Position numbers and translations under genes: made by a program. A stretch of DNA of 35,495 bases. It comes from an uncultured Planctomyces sp. GTDB taxonomy: Bacteria; Planctomycetota; Planctomycetia; Planctomycetales; Planctomycetaceae. This document shows positions 1 to 8,924 of the stretch, piece by piece (position 1 is the first letter of the stretch; each line of letters opens with the position of its first letter). The notes beneath the pieces were generated by a model, which was not told the origin of the DNA, did not search any database, and saw only the letters and a list, made by a program, of their open reading frames with translations. Where the stretch lies: the NCBI GenBank assembly GCA_937899075.1, contig CALDJX010000183.1, positions 1 to 35,495 of the forward strand, read 5' to 3'.

Positions 1-54
1 GCGATGTCGTCACGCAATGCGATGTCGTCACGCAATGCGATGTCGTCACGCAAT
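1..54. repeat. 18-bp tandem repeat, three copies
   Basis: Three perfect head-to-tail copies of gcgatgtcgtcacgcaat occupy 1-18, 19-36 and 37-54. The array touches the window edge, so more copies may lie upstream. The unit length is a multiple of three, and in one frame it reads MRCRHA, which lengthens the open frame of the following gene; that is probably incidental because the gene has a better start at 266. There are no spacers, so this is a minisatellite and not a CRISPR array. Confidence 0.9.
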
Positions 55-265
55 GACTGTGCCGGAGTCGGCAGGCGTTCAATCTCGCGACGGCGGTGTG
101 CTCATCCGCACGCGTGGCTCATCTTGTCACAGGTTCGGAATCTCTCGACTGGCGTACGACCTTCCGCAGCGTGATGGAAAAGCGAACTTCGTCCTGGCAT
201 TCGATATGCGTAGCAGATTCTTCCTGCGAACAGGTTTCAATTCGCTGCGTCAGGAGACCGTTCAG

Positions 266-1081
266 ATGCTCGAAGTCCACCCGCCCCCGCCAGCTGTACA
301 GTCCAATGAGACAATCCCCGACTGCTGTGTCACGTTGTTTTCTCGTGGTGAGGATCCCGATGCGCTCGCTGGCGTGCTCGCTGATACTCTCGGCTTGAAT
401 AGAATCGACGCAAAGATTCGTGCGGCACATGTTCCAGGAATCCTGCCGGATCGACTGACTCGGAAAACGGCAGATTCCGTTGTGGCCGCCGTCCACAGAA
501 TCGGAATTTCGGCAGCGACGTTTGCCTGGTCCGAGATTCCCTGTCTCGACCATCCGGTCGTCGTTCACCACGCCTCTTGCGGCTCCGAAGGTCTGGAGGT
601 TCTCGGACTGCGCGGAGTCAGAACGAGCCTCGTTCGTTGGCCGGATCTGGAGTTCGTCAGCGTCGGACACGTACCGCTTGAAACGGCGCATCATTCAAAC
701 GCTGAGTCCCTCGTCGTTGTTCATAGCACGCCGCACAGTTTTGAGGAAACTTTAGATCAACCAATCCTCAGTGGTCCTGAGTGCTGGATCATCGCCAGGC
801 GTCCGGAACGCATTTTCGTCCTCAATCACAACCGCATGAATTACGAATACCTCGAGTCACGAATGACTGGCTCGGCAACTGCCAATTTCAAAGAACTCCT
901 GAACGATCTCGTCCACTATGGACGGGCGGCGTATTTCACCCCGGCGACACACGCGATTCTGAAACACGGCCCGGCGCACAGCTTCACGTTCTCAGACACC
1001 GACCAACTGAAGCGCGCGACGCTGGTGCAGTTTCTGCTTCATCGAACGATCGAAACACAGCAACGGCCACAACCGGATTGA
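266..1081 (+). CDS. conserved hypothetical protein, 271 aa
   Basis: I do not recognise a named family with confidence. The frame is open from position 17, but the ATG at 266 is preferred because AGGAGA lies eight bases upstream and the upstream stretch is repeat-derived. The N-terminal ~70 residues (VTLFSRGEDPDALAGVLADT onward) alternate strands and helices, and loosely recall small ClpS or L7/L12-like folds; that is only an impression. The C-terminal part has an MNYEYL patch followed by a TPATHA segment. No signal peptide or membrane segment is visible, so it is probably cytoplasmic. It is followed after about 90 bp by a universal stress protein gene on the same strand, which gives no clear functional hint. 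Confidence 0.7.
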   Translation: MLEVHPPPPAVQSNETIPDCCVTLFSRGEDPDALAGVLADTLGLNRIDAKIRAAHVPGILPDRLTRKTADSVVAAVHRIGISAATFAWSEIPCLDHPVVVHHASCGSEGLEVLGLRGVRTSLVRWPDLEFVSVGHVPLETAHHSNAESLVVVHSTPHSFEETLDQPILSGPECWIIARRPERIFVLNHNRMNYEYLESRMTGSATANFKELLNDLVHYGRAAYFTPATHAILKHGPAHSFTFSDTDQLKRATLVQFLLHRTIETQQRPQPD

Positions 1082-1169
1082 ATTTCCTGTGAATCTTGAG
1101 GCACACCTGGTAGGTCACCTGCTTGAATCGTTCACCAGGAGCTGATCAGCCGCAGACTGGAGAAAAATA

Positions 1170-1607
1170 ATGATCCCCCGATTTCAGAACATGCTTGTAC
1201 CTGTCGACTTTTCCGCGAAGAACTGGGCAGCTCTCGACGTGGCATTCGAAACGGCAGTCCATAACAAAGCCGCCGTCACGCTACTCCACGTGATTGAGGC
1301 TATTGACACGGGCGACTTCGACGACGATCCGGATGTCAAAGATTTCTATACCAGGCTTGAAGATCGCGCGAAACGCGAACTGGAAACGATGGGGCAACGT
1401 TTCGTCGAAGCCGATATCGACGTCCACGAGAAGATTCGCTTTGGCAAGCGAGCTGCCGAAATCGTGAAGTACAGTGATGACCACGTCATCGACCTGATCG
1501 TCATGAGTTCCCACACGATCGAACCCGAAAGTCGGACATCGACGATCGTCACGCTGAGTTACCAGGTCTCACTGATCTGCCGCTGCCCGATCCTGCTTGT
1601 TAAGTGA
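1170..1607 (+). CDS. universal stress protein, UspA family
   Basis: A 145-residue single Usp domain. The start MIPRFQNMLVPVDFS matches the usual opening strand of the family (ILVPvDFS), LLHVIE is the second strand, and the end CPILLVK is the typical last strand. A GGAG seven to eight bases upstream supports the ATG at 1170. ATP-binding Usps carry G-2x-G-9x-G(S/T) after the VM(G)SH motif. Here that stretch is SSHTIEPESRTSTIVTLSYQ and lacks the glycines, so by family knowledge this is the UspA-like, non-ATP-binding type. It is probably a small cytoplasmic stress-response dimer. Nothing around it indicates regulation. Confidence 0.9.
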   Translation: MIPRFQNMLVPVDFSAKNWAALDVAFETAVHNKAAVTLLHVIEAIDTGDFDDDPDVKDFYTRLEDRAKRELETMGQRFVEADIDVHEKIRFGKRAAEIVKYSDDHVIDLIVMSSHTIEPESRTSTIVTLSYQVSLICRCPILLVK

Positions 1608-2010
1608 AGCGTCTATGATGTCCGGTCCGGAGCATAGGCGACGTACGATGCCTGGCTCTGCGAAATTGATGCTCTCGATGACCGACACTTCAGTCTCTTC
1701 GTATTTCGAAACAGTTTCTGTCAATTGCGGTGTGTTTCTTCGTCGAGAGGCTTGTCGAGTTCAACGGTGTGGCCGGGGAGTGATGCGTTACCCGCGGAAA
1801 ACCGTGGAGAATAAAACCGAACCCGCCTGAAATATTTCCCGAGGCCGCTTCCATCGATCGGCCTCCGTGTTGTATCCGACAAGGCTCGACGGCTATATCA
1901 TCGCGTCGCCAGAGTGGAGCGTTGCCTTGTCGCTACGCTCGCCAGAGCGCGGACCGTTTACGTCTGGAGACGGTCGCTGCGGATGATTCTCTCAAGGCGG
2001 TAGAACGACC
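1608..2010. other. intergenic, no convincing gene
   Basis: This 403-bp stretch holds a 77-codon open frame (1597-1830, +) that overlaps the end of the Usp gene, has no ribosome binding site and has no recognisable motif. I do not call it. One inverted repeat, GAGGCCG-11 nt-CGGCCTC at 1841-1865, could form a hairpin after the Usp gene, but no T-run follows. A weaker GACCGT/ACGGTC pair lies at 1952-1975. The region presumably contains the promoter of the hydrolase gene at 2011. Confidence 0.5.
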
Positions 2011-3171
2011 ATGACACTCAATCGACGCTTCGAGCCAGCAGTCATCGCGGTGCTATTCGTGATGCTCGCGTTGCCAGCGTTCGGCGATGAAGACTCGTCG
2101 AAAGCCGGGGAAACGACCGCGACTCAGACGAAGTCATTTCTCTACAAGGCAATGCCTCGACGGACGTTGACGGTCTACTGCCCCGATGACTGGAAGCCGA
2201 CCGACACTCGCCCGGCTCTGGTCATCTTTCGGTGTAACATCCCCGCGCAGCGCGAGCACTTCCGACGGCTCGGCATGGTGATCATCAAGCCGCAGCTTGC
2301 GCCGGTGAATTCCGGCCAGCTTCCAAAGCTCAGTCTCGATGAGATTGCTGCGTTGCCGCGTCCTCGGAATCAAGTCGAGGATTCAAAAAGCGTGATTCGC
2401 TACCTGCGAGCGAATACCGACTCACTGGGTATCGATCCGCATCGAATCGTGGCGACAGGAACATCAGGCGGTGGCGATCTCGCGCTGCAGTCGTACATCA
2501 ATCTTTCATTTCAGGACTCGAACGATGACCAGTCGATTTCGCATCGCCCGGACGCTCTGGTTCTCTACTGTCCCGCGTTCGACGGCATCGATATCTGGTT
2601 CGTTAAGACCGACGCACTTCTTGAGCGAACGAAAATAGAAGCTCCGTCGTTTGTTCCGCACCTGCCGCGATTCGCCCGGATGACGCCTGAAAGATACTCC
2701 GTACCTCTCGACCATCGTGCCAGTCTGATCAAGCTGGCATCACAACTGGGGCAGGAAGAGGGCGTTGCGGACGCAGAGATTGCTCAGTTTCAGAAGGTGC
2801 TCGAACTCTTCAACGCACGAGACTGGCAGCTTCTGCATCCGGTCGAGGACGCGCTGAAGATGTCGGCATCGCGAATCCTGCCGAAGGAGCCGTTGCCGCC
2901 GACGATGATCCTGTTTGGCGACCGCGATCATCTGTCGAAATATCAAAACGCGTTCGTGGACAAGGCCAGAGCAGCGGGCAAGCAGTTTGAGTTGAAAGTC
3001 TATAAGGGGGGCGGACACAGCTTCATGACACAACCGGCATTCGAGAAACCGAGTACACAAGACGTAGAAGCATTTCTCAAACAACATGGGTATCTTCCGG
3101 CAGTCGTAGCCAGAAAGAAGAATTTGCGAACTCCGCCATCGGACGATTCAGGTCCGGAAGGCAAGTCATGA
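2011..3171 (+). CDS. exported alpha/beta hydrolase (esterase/peptidase-like)
   Basis: 386 residues. A signal peptide spans about 1-25 (RRFEPAVIAVLFVMLALPAF, then cleavage near FGDED), so the enzyme is probably periplasmic or secreted. The nucleophile elbow GTSGG places Ser152, LFGDRDH gives an acid at Asp304 or Asp306, and GGGHSF gives His336: a complete Ser-Asp-His triad in the order expected of the fold. The oxyanion-hole HGGG motif is missing; the matching position after strand ALVIF reads RCNIPAQ. The substrate is unknown, but related planctomycete proteins act as acyl or carbohydrate esterases. A second exported hydrolase is at 4816. The ATG has only a weak AAGG about 16 bases upstream, so the start rests on the signal peptide. 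Confidence 0.85.
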   Translation: MTLNRRFEPAVIAVLFVMLALPAFGDEDSSKAGETTATQTKSFLYKAMPRRTLTVYCPDDWKPTDTRPALVIFRCNIPAQREHFRRLGMVIIKPQLAPVNSGQLPKLSLDEIAALPRPRNQVEDSKSVIRYLRANTDSLGIDPHRIVATGTSGGGDLALQSYINLSFQDSNDDQSISHRPDALVLYCPAFDGIDIWFVKTDALLERTKIEAPSFVPHLPRFARMTPERYSVPLDHRASLIKLASQLGQEEGVADAEIAQFQKVLELFNARDWQLLHPVEDALKMSASRILPKEPLPPTMILFGDRDHLSKYQNAFVDKARAAGKQFELKVYKGGGHSFMTQPAFEKPSTQDVEAFLKQHGYLPAVVARKKNLRTPPSDDSGPEGKS

Positions 3172-3299
3172 AGTCCTCGCATCAATCTCACATTCAACGC
3201 TCCCCGGAAAACTCAATTACTCGGCGAGTGGAAAACCAGCTGTCACGAATTCCAGCCGGAATTTGACTGACGGCATCGAAACTCGAAAGGAACCTGGCC

Positions 3300-4622
3300 A
3301 TGCGAAGTTTACTCTGTTTCCTGATTACCATTTCTGTGGCGCAGATGGCTGTGGCGCAGACGCGGGAAGAACTCGTTCGAGGTGACAAGGCGAAAGTTGA
3401 AGCCGAAGGATTCTGGATTTACAACGATCTGTCGGGGGCATTCGCTGAGGCTCGTCGCACTGGCAAACCCATCGTGGTCGTCCTGCGATGCCTGCCGTGT
3501 CACGAGTGTGTCAAGCTGGACGACGAGCTGGTTGACACTGACCCGGTCATTCGACCGTTGCTCGAACAGTTTGTCTGCGCGCGACAGGTAGCGACCAACG
3601 GACTCGATCTCAGCTTGTTTCAATACGACACTGACCAGTCCTTTGCTGTTTTCTTCCTGAACGCGGATAAGACGATTTACGGAAGATTCGGAACGCGATC
3701 GCACCGTACCGACTGGCTGGATGACGTTTCACTCGAAGGGCTCGCCAAGGCGTTGAAAGGGGCTCTCAACCTTCACAAAAACTATGACAGTGTACGATCA
3801 TCGCTCGCCGGGAAACGCGGTGCTCCCATGGAATTTGCTTCTCCGGAACTTTATCCCTCGCTCAAGGGAAAATTTACGAACGCTTTGAACTACAAAGGTG
3901 ATGTCGTCAAGAGCTGCATTCATTGCCACCAGATCGGCGATGCACAACGCGAGTTCTACTGGAGTGCAAAGAAACCGATCCCGGACAAAGTGTTGTGGCC
4001 GTATCCGCATCCGAAAGCTGTTGGCCTGGTGATGGATCCAGACGAAATGGCGACCGTCGAAAACGTGCTTCCCAACTCGGCGGCCGCAGCGGCAGGTTTC
4101 CGAAGCGGTGACTCGATCGAATTCTTCAACGGACAGCCCATGTTGTCGACTGCTGACGTTCAATGGGTTTTGCACAACGTGAATCCTGACGGAGCCGACG
4201 TGCCTGTAACCGTGAATCGAAATGGCCGCAAAGTTGATCTGCCGCTGACGCTGGCCAGGGACTGGCGCCGTGAGGGCGACCTGTCCTGGAGAGTCACGAC
4301 CTGGGGGCTCAGGCGAATCGCTGCCGGGGGGCTTGTCCTCAAGACGCTCTCAGTTGATGAGCGAGGTACGCACGGTCTGTCGCCAACCGCGATGGCATTG
4401 CATGTTGACCGGGCCGGAAAGTACGGCCCTCACGGAACGGCTCGGCGAGTCGGTTTTCGGGAAGGCGACATCATCACCGCGTTCGATGGCCGACGGGATC
4501 TGAAGACAGAACAGGATCTTCTCACCTATGTAGCGACGTCAAAGAAGCACGGTGACAGAGTTTCCGTCGAAGTGCTCCGTGAATCTCGTCGCATGACGTA
4601 CAGCCTGCCTATTCAGCCGTAG
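3300..4622 (+). CDS. exported thioredoxin-fold protein with CxxCH and two PDZ domains
   Basis: 440 residues with a signal peptide (1-20, SVAQMAVAQ). Residues ~40-155 form a thioredoxin-like domain with CLPCHEC (Cys64, Cys67, Cys70) at the active-site position. Residues 206-210 read CIHCH, a c-type haem-binding style CxxCH. PDZ domains follow at ~240-320 (VLPNSAAAAAGFRSGDSI) and ~350-440 (GFREGDIITAFDG). An AAAGGA eight bases upstream fixes the ATG. The combination suggests a periplasmic redox or quality-control protein that docks on peptides through its PDZ domains. Whether haem is attached cannot be told from sequence, and no cytochrome c maturation gene is nearby. No disulfide partner gene is nearby either. 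Confidence 0.85.
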   Translation: MRSLLCFLITISVAQMAVAQTREELVRGDKAKVEAEGFWIYNDLSGAFAEARRTGKPIVVVLRCLPCHECVKLDDELVDTDPVIRPLLEQFVCARQVATNGLDLSLFQYDTDQSFAVFFLNADKTIYGRFGTRSHRTDWLDDVSLEGLAKALKGALNLHKNYDSVRSSLAGKRGAPMEFASPELYPSLKGKFTNALNYKGDVVKSCIHCHQIGDAQREFYWSAKKPIPDKVLWPYPHPKAVGLVMDPDEMATVENVLPNSAAAAAGFRSGDSIEFFNGQPMLSTADVQWVLHNVNPDGADVPVTVNRNGRKVDLPLTLARDWRREGDLSWRVTTWGLRRIAAGGLVLKTLSVDERGTHGLSPTAMALHVDRAGKYGPHGTARRVGFREGDIITAFDGRRDLKTEQDLLTYVATSKKHGDRVSVEVLRESRRMTYSLPIQP

Positions 4623-4815
4623 ATTGGATTACCCTCGTGGAATGAACGTCTGGAACAACCCGGCACTCCGCCAGCTGGTTCAGAACCCTCAACAACACCG
4701 GACCGACGATCAGCCGGTCACCCGTGTTTTGTTAGCGTCTTTGTGTTGCAACGCGAGGAATGAGTTTTGATGCCGAAGTTTTCATTGACTCTCGATAAGT
4801 CCGGAGAGTGAAAGA

Positions 4816-5724
4816 TTACTTCAGTTTCTCTTTGAAGAATGTGTCAGCCACGTTGACCATCTCATCGAACCAGACCTGTTTGCCAAGGAACGGATGGGGC
4901 GCGTCCTTGATGACCGTGAGTCCGGACTGGATTCCGGATTTCGTCATTTGCTCGAGGAAGTCGTCCGCGTGCGTGCTTGGGTCGTCGGTTTCGCCGGTGA
5001 TGAACCAGCAGGGCGGATCATTTTTGTCGAGATGATGAAGTGGTGACGCGAGGCGATAGGTCGCTGGCTTGTCCTCCTGCGAGCCGCCAAGAAACTGCCT
5101 CCAGATTTTGCCGCGTTCTTCGATTGCGGAGATCTCTCTCGTGCGCGCGGATAGAAAATCCGTCTGCGCGCCCATCGGTACCGCCGCCTGAATCGTGCTG
5201 CTGAATCTGGCGTTTCCTCCGTCGCCTTCCAGTTCCTTGACTCCGCCTGACGTTGCCAGCAAGGCCGTCAGGTGTCCGCCAGCGGAGAGCCCGATCGCAC
5301 CGATGTGTTCGGAATCGATGCCATATTCTTTGGCGTTGGCCCGAAGAAACCTGACCGCTGCTTTGCAGTCGTTGATCGCTGCCGGAAAGGCAGCTTCGCC
5401 GCTGAGACGATACGAGATTGTCGCCGCGACATACCCGCGGGCGGCCAGCGCTTGAGCGACCTTGCCATGATTCACGCGCGAGCCATTCGCCCAACCGCCC
5501 CCGTGAATGCACACCACGGCGGGCAGTGGTCCGGAGACTTTCTTCGGCCGGTAAATATCCATTTCCAATGTTCGGTCGCCGTACCGCGCGTAGGTCACAT
5601 TGAGCTTCGCATCCAGGCTGGCCAGCGTTGACTGGGGAATCGCGGTTCGTCCGTCGGCGGACGACGCATGACGGCCGAAACCGAATGCGAGAACGAGAAG
5701 AGCGATAAGTGTGGAGTGTTTCAT
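4816..5724 (-). CDS. exported acyl esterase, BD-FAE/Aes-type alpha/beta hydrolase
   Basis: 302 residues with signal peptide ~1-23 (LIALLVLAFGFGRHASSA). It has the complete hormone-sensitive-lipase/feruloyl esterase motif set: HGGGW oxyanion loop (His74-Trp78), GLSAG elbow with Ser147, ITGETDD acid (Asp247/248), and APHPF with His277. The LEMDIYRP stretch before strand 3 is typical of BD-FAE-like xylan and sugar ester esterases. It probably removes acetyl or aromatic acyl groups from polysaccharide outside the cytoplasm. It is the last gene of the minus-strand sulfatase series, 132 bp after the sulfatase fragment. That gap may hold its own promoter, so membership in the same transcript is inferred. 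Confidence 0.88.
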   Translation of the reverse strand: MKHSTLIALLVLAFGFGRHASSADGRTAIPQSTLASLDAKLNVTYARYGDRTLEMDIYRPKKVSGPLPAVVCIHGGGWANGSRVNHGKVAQALAARGYVAATISYRLSGEAAFPAAINDCKAAVRFLRANAKEYGIDSEHIGAIGLSAGGHLTALLATSGGVKELEGDGGNARFSSTIQAAVPMGAQTDFLSARTREISAIEERGKIWRQFLGGSQEDKPATYRLASPLHHLDKNDPPCWFITGETDDPSTHADDFLEQMTKSGIQSGLTVIKDAPHPFLGKQVWFDEMVNVADTFFKEKLK

Positions 5725-5856
5725 AAGTCTGCAATCGCTGTCTGGGGTACGGGAACTGCGGCTGTAGCGGAATTCGCGGGAATTCTTTTTTCTGAGTTAC
5801 TGAGGGAAGCCTTACAAAATTCACTACGACATGAAGAAACGTATCTGCCACCCAGT

Positions 5857-6063
5857 CTATTTCTCATCTTCTTCCAAAGGCCGGCGGTCCTCGAACGGTC
5901 CCCATAGCACACGCTGGTCGTATTCTTTGACTTGCCTGTAAACCTCGGGATCGTGATCCGGATTCAGCTTCGGCATTCGCGCACCGACCTTTTCGAAGTA
6001 GACCATCATTTCATTGAAGAGTTTTTGATGCTCCTGCGCGTGCTGCCTGGCGATGTTGTTCAC
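5857..6063 (-). pseudogene. C-terminal fragment of the sulfatase, frameshifted
   Basis: 68 codons reading [20 protein letters not shown] then PFEDRRPLEEDEK. This is the normal C-terminal tail of this sulfatase subfamily (last helix and tail), not an independent gene. Its frame begins inside the stop region of the preceding frame (TGA at 6060-6062). Re-reading one base near 6069-6073 (AAAGG on the coding strand) joins LFDLSK to GEVNNIAR, which restores a continuous protein of about 514 residues. It could be a true mutation, a sequence error or, less likely, recoding; the site is not a standard slippery heptamer. Confidence 0.85.
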
Positions 6064-7397
6064 TTCGCCTTTGAAAGGTCGAAGAGCATGGGTATGTCAG
6101 GACGCTCGTAGAAGTGCAGCAGTTTGCGCTGACCGGAGACCACGGCTGAGTGCGGCAGGCTGTCGCGGTAATGCGGGTAGTGGAAATAAAGATTGCGATT
6201 CAGAAACGGCTCGCCCGGTTGATCGCCTGCCATGTAGCCCGCCAGGCTGACGCCATCAATGTCTTTCAAGGATTCGGGTTTGCCGCCGGCCCAATCGACG
6301 AACGTCGGCAGGAAGTCGTAGTTGACGACGTTGCCATCAAACGCTGAACCGGCCCTGATCCCTGGCCCTTTGACGATCATCGGAACGCGAATGCCGCCTT
6401 GCCAGACCCACCACTTCGCACCGTGGTGTGGCTGAGTCAGGCCGGGCAGAAAGCTGTGTCGATAGCCGTTGTCAGACACCATGATCATGTAGGTGTTTTC
6501 CTCGATCCCCAATTCCTTGATTCGATCGAGCACCGCGCCGATTCGACCATCCAGGTCTTCACCCATGCCCAGCCAGATCGCGGGATCTTCCTTACGCTTT
6601 ACGGTTTCGGCGGTCCTGCCGATCTTTTTGTAGTAGGCCTGTACTGCTGAGTGGCGAGTGTACTTCTCCCGTGTCGCCGGAAGACACTCGCGCCCTTCGT
6701 GCATAGCGTAGTGCGAAATCTGCAAATAGAACGGACTGCCGGCTTTCACCTGCTCTTCCATGAAGCCGATCGCCTTCGCCGTGACGCTGAACATCAGCTT
6801 GGGATCAATAAGGTCATCCGGCAGTCGCTGATTCGCTTCGGCAGGCAGCGTGTTGCCCGGAGTGTTGCTGGTGTCACCATCATGCAGCACGTAGCCCTCA
6901 TCGCCGGGGTCGCCGCGCATGTGCCACTTGCCGATGTGTGCGCTGGCATAGCCAAGAGGCTTCAACGCTTCCGGAATGGTGACCGCATCAGCGTCGATCG
7001 TCATGTCCGAAATGCACGAGACGACCGGAAACCCCTTGAACTGTTTTTCGTTGTAGTACTCCTGCCTCCCATCGTTCATGAAGACCGTGAAGCCGTTGCG
7101 TGGCGAGGATTGTCCTGTCTGCAGACACACCCGAGACGGCGAACATTGTGGAGACGCATAGGCATTACGGAATTTCATACCTTCCCGTGCCAGTCGCTCA
7201 ACATTCGGCATCTGCAGGACCGGCATTCGCGAATTGTTCATCGCGTCGTCCATAGCGACTGGCGTTCCATTCCATGCCCAGTCATCAATGAACAACAGGA
7301 CGATATTCGGCTTGTCCTGAGCATAAAGCCCGCGAGGAGCGAGCGCGAAAATCCAGCAGACAGTCCAGAAGGCACGCTTCATCATTATCTTTTTCAT
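6060..7397 (-). CDS. exported sulfatase (formylglycine type), C-terminus frameshifted
   Basis: 445 residues before a premature TGA. Signal peptide ~1-26 ([19 protein letters not shown]). The alkaline-phosphatase-fold sulfatase motifs are present: metal-binding DDW at 38-40, the CSPSR sulfatase signature at 85-89 (Cys85 is converted to formylglycine), GKWHM near residue 157, and [11 protein letters not shown] for the second metal site. It should hydrolyse sulfate esters of a carbohydrate in the periplasm; the substrate cannot be read from sequence. The frame ends at LFDLSKAK, where relatives continue, and the missing ~68 residues are encoded in the next frame (5857-6063). All catalytic residues precede the break, so partial function is possible. 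It starts 44 bp after the neighbouring sulfatase gene. Confidence 0.92.
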   Translation of the reverse strand: MKKIMMKRAFWTVCWIFALAPRGLYAQDKPNIVLLFIDDWAWNGTPVAMDDAMNNSRMPVLQMPNVERLAREGMKFRNAYASPQCSPSRVCLQTGQSSPRNGFTVFMNDGRQEYYNEKQFKGFPVVSCISDMTIDADAVTIPEALKPLGYASAHIGKWHMRGDPGDEGYVLHDGDTSNTPGNTLPAEANQRLPDDLIDPKLMFSVTAKAIGFMEEQVKAGSPFYLQISHYAMHEGRECLPATREKYTRHSAVQAYYKKIGRTAETVKRKEDPAIWLGMGEDLDGRIGAVLDRIKELGIEENTYMIMVSDNGYRHSFLPGLTQPHHGAKWWVWQGGIRVPMIVKGPGIRAGSAFDGNVVNYDFLPTFVDWAGGKPESLKDIDGVSLAGYMAGDQPGEPFLNRNLYFHYPHYRDSLPHSAVVSGQRKLLHFYERPDIPMLFDLSKAK

Positions 7398-7441
7398 GGC
7401 TGCAATCAGTCTTCTGTTTCAGTTCTTTGTTGCTGTGTGTG

Positions 7442-8818
7442 CTAATCGTCTTTATTGCCTTTTGGGGCTTTGCTCTTCTCGTACTGCGCGGGAAGTTCAG
7501 CGACCCAGCTTCGCAGATTCTTTCGGAGACTTGCCACCACATCGGGATGCTCCTCGGCGACGCTGTTACTTTCGCTGGGATCGACCGAAAGATCGTAGAG
7601 TTCCAACTTCCCTTCACGCTTCCGGTTCAGATGGAGCTTCCATTTGCCGTTTCGAATGGCCGGAGTGCTGCCGGTTGAACTCGTCTTCCAGAACAACGTC
7701 TTGCCACGCGGGCGTTTTGCTCCGAGCCAGATGTCGGAAATGTCTTCGCCGTCGAGTTGCTCAGGAAGTTCTTTGACTCCGGCGACCGCAGCCAGAGTTG
7801 GCATCCAGTCAATGAATGAGCAGACATTCGTTGAATCAACTTGATCTGCCTTCACCTTTCCTGGCCAGCGAATGATGAACGGCACCCGCGTTCCACCTTC
7901 GTACTGCTCGTGCTTGCCACCGCGAAACTCAGCGGCATAGCCCAGCATGTTGTTCGAAAACTCTCTCGGGGCCGTCTTTCCAGGCGTGATCGGTGCCGGA
8001 CCGTGGTCGCTGGAAAAGACGATGATCGTGTTGTCTCGCAGGCCGAGATCATCGATCGCCTTCAACATTCGCGCGACGTTCAGATCAAGCTGGTACACGT
8101 CGCCAAGATACTGCCGCATCGACTCGTCGAGGTCGCCGCCGATTTGCACACACTCGTCGAACTTGTTCTGCATCGTGGGCGAAAAGTCCCGGCGATCGAC
8201 CTTCAGGTTCTTGAACTCACCGACCAACGCGTCAGGCGTATTGACGGGAAAGTGTGTCGAGTGCCCCCAGACGTTGACGTAGAACGGCCTGTCCTTGTTG
8301 TCTTCGATGAAGTCGATCGCCGCTGAGTAAACGTCATCGTCACGGCCGGCGGACTTGTCGCGGCTCTTCCCAATCGTCTGGACGGTGTCGATACCGTAAG
8401 TGTCGCTGCTGTCTTCCGGCCCGATGTGCCATTTACCGAAATGACCGGTCCTGTAGCCTCGCTTCTTCAGTAGGTCGGTGATCGTCGTGCGATCTCCGAA
8501 TCCAAAGTCAGCTGCGTACTTGGGATAACGAGCGGGAAACAGCCCTGTCATCAATCCTGTGCGGCTCGGGTTACACGTCACGCCAGTCACATAGTGTTGA
8601 GTGAACCGCGTTCCTTCTTTCGCCAGTTGGTCGATCGCAGGCGTCTTTGCATACGGATGCCCATAGCAGCCCAGGTCTCCATACCCGAGGTCATCTGCAA
8701 ACATGAAGACAATGTTTGGTGGACGATCAGATGCCGCGTGGCCAATGTCTGAAAAAACAATCAGAAACACGCAGACAATCGCCGAACCGACCATCGCGTG
8801 AAAACGTTTTCTATTCAT
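7442..8818 (-). CDS. exported sulfatase (formylglycine type)
   Basis: 458 residues from the ATG at 8818. That start is preferred because GGAAAG lies upstream at good spacing, whereas the ATG 24 bases earlier (8842) has none. Signal peptide ~1-28 (AIVCVFLIVFSDIGHAA). Motifs: FADDLGYGD metal site at 40-48, CNPSR at 82-86 with Cys82 as the formylglycine precursor, GKWHIG, and VFSSDHGP near the second metal site. GGKHEQYEGGTRVPFIIRWP is the usual substrate-side strand of arylsulfatase-like enzymes. It is probably a periplasmic carbohydrate sulfatase. It lies third of four sulfatases in the minus-strand series, 106 bp after the previous one and 44 bp before the next. Confidence 0.95.
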   Translation of the reverse strand: MNRKRFHAMVGSAIVCVFLIVFSDIGHAASDRPPNIVFMFADDLGYGDLGCYGHPYAKTPAIDQLAKEGTRFTQHYVTGVTCNPSRTGLMTGLFPARYPKYAADFGFGDRTTITDLLKKRGYRTGHFGKWHIGPEDSSDTYGIDTVQTIGKSRDKSAGRDDDVYSAAIDFIEDNKDRPFYVNVWGHSTHFPVNTPDALVGEFKNLKVDRRDFSPTMQNKFDECVQIGGDLDESMRQYLGDVYQLDLNVARMLKAIDDLGLRDNTIIVFSSDHGPAPITPGKTAPREFSNNMLGYAAEFRGGKHEQYEGGTRVPFIIRWPGKVKADQVDSTNVCSFIDWMPTLAAVAGVKELPEQLDGEDISDIWLGAKRPRGKTLFWKTSSTGSTPAIRNGKWKLHLNRKREGKLELYDLSVDPSESNSVAEEHPDVVASLRKNLRSWVAELPAQYEKSKAPKGNKDD

Positions 8819-8924
8819 CGAGTGTCTTTCCGGTGTAATCATGAGCTTTGCAACGTCTTGCCGTCGACCGGCGTTGCGGAAAGCGTGAGACCAACAACTG
8901 TATGTGCGATGAAAGAGGTAGGCG

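Noticed and set aside
1597..1830. 77-codon open frame after the Usp gene
   Set aside because: It overlaps the Usp end, lacks a ribosome binding site and shows no recognisable protein features.
5770..5791. GAATTC-GCGG-GAATTC followed by six T residues, terminator-like on the plus strand
   Set aside because: Genes on both sides run on the minus strand, the stem is only six A/T-rich pairs, and there is no plus-strand transcript to end.
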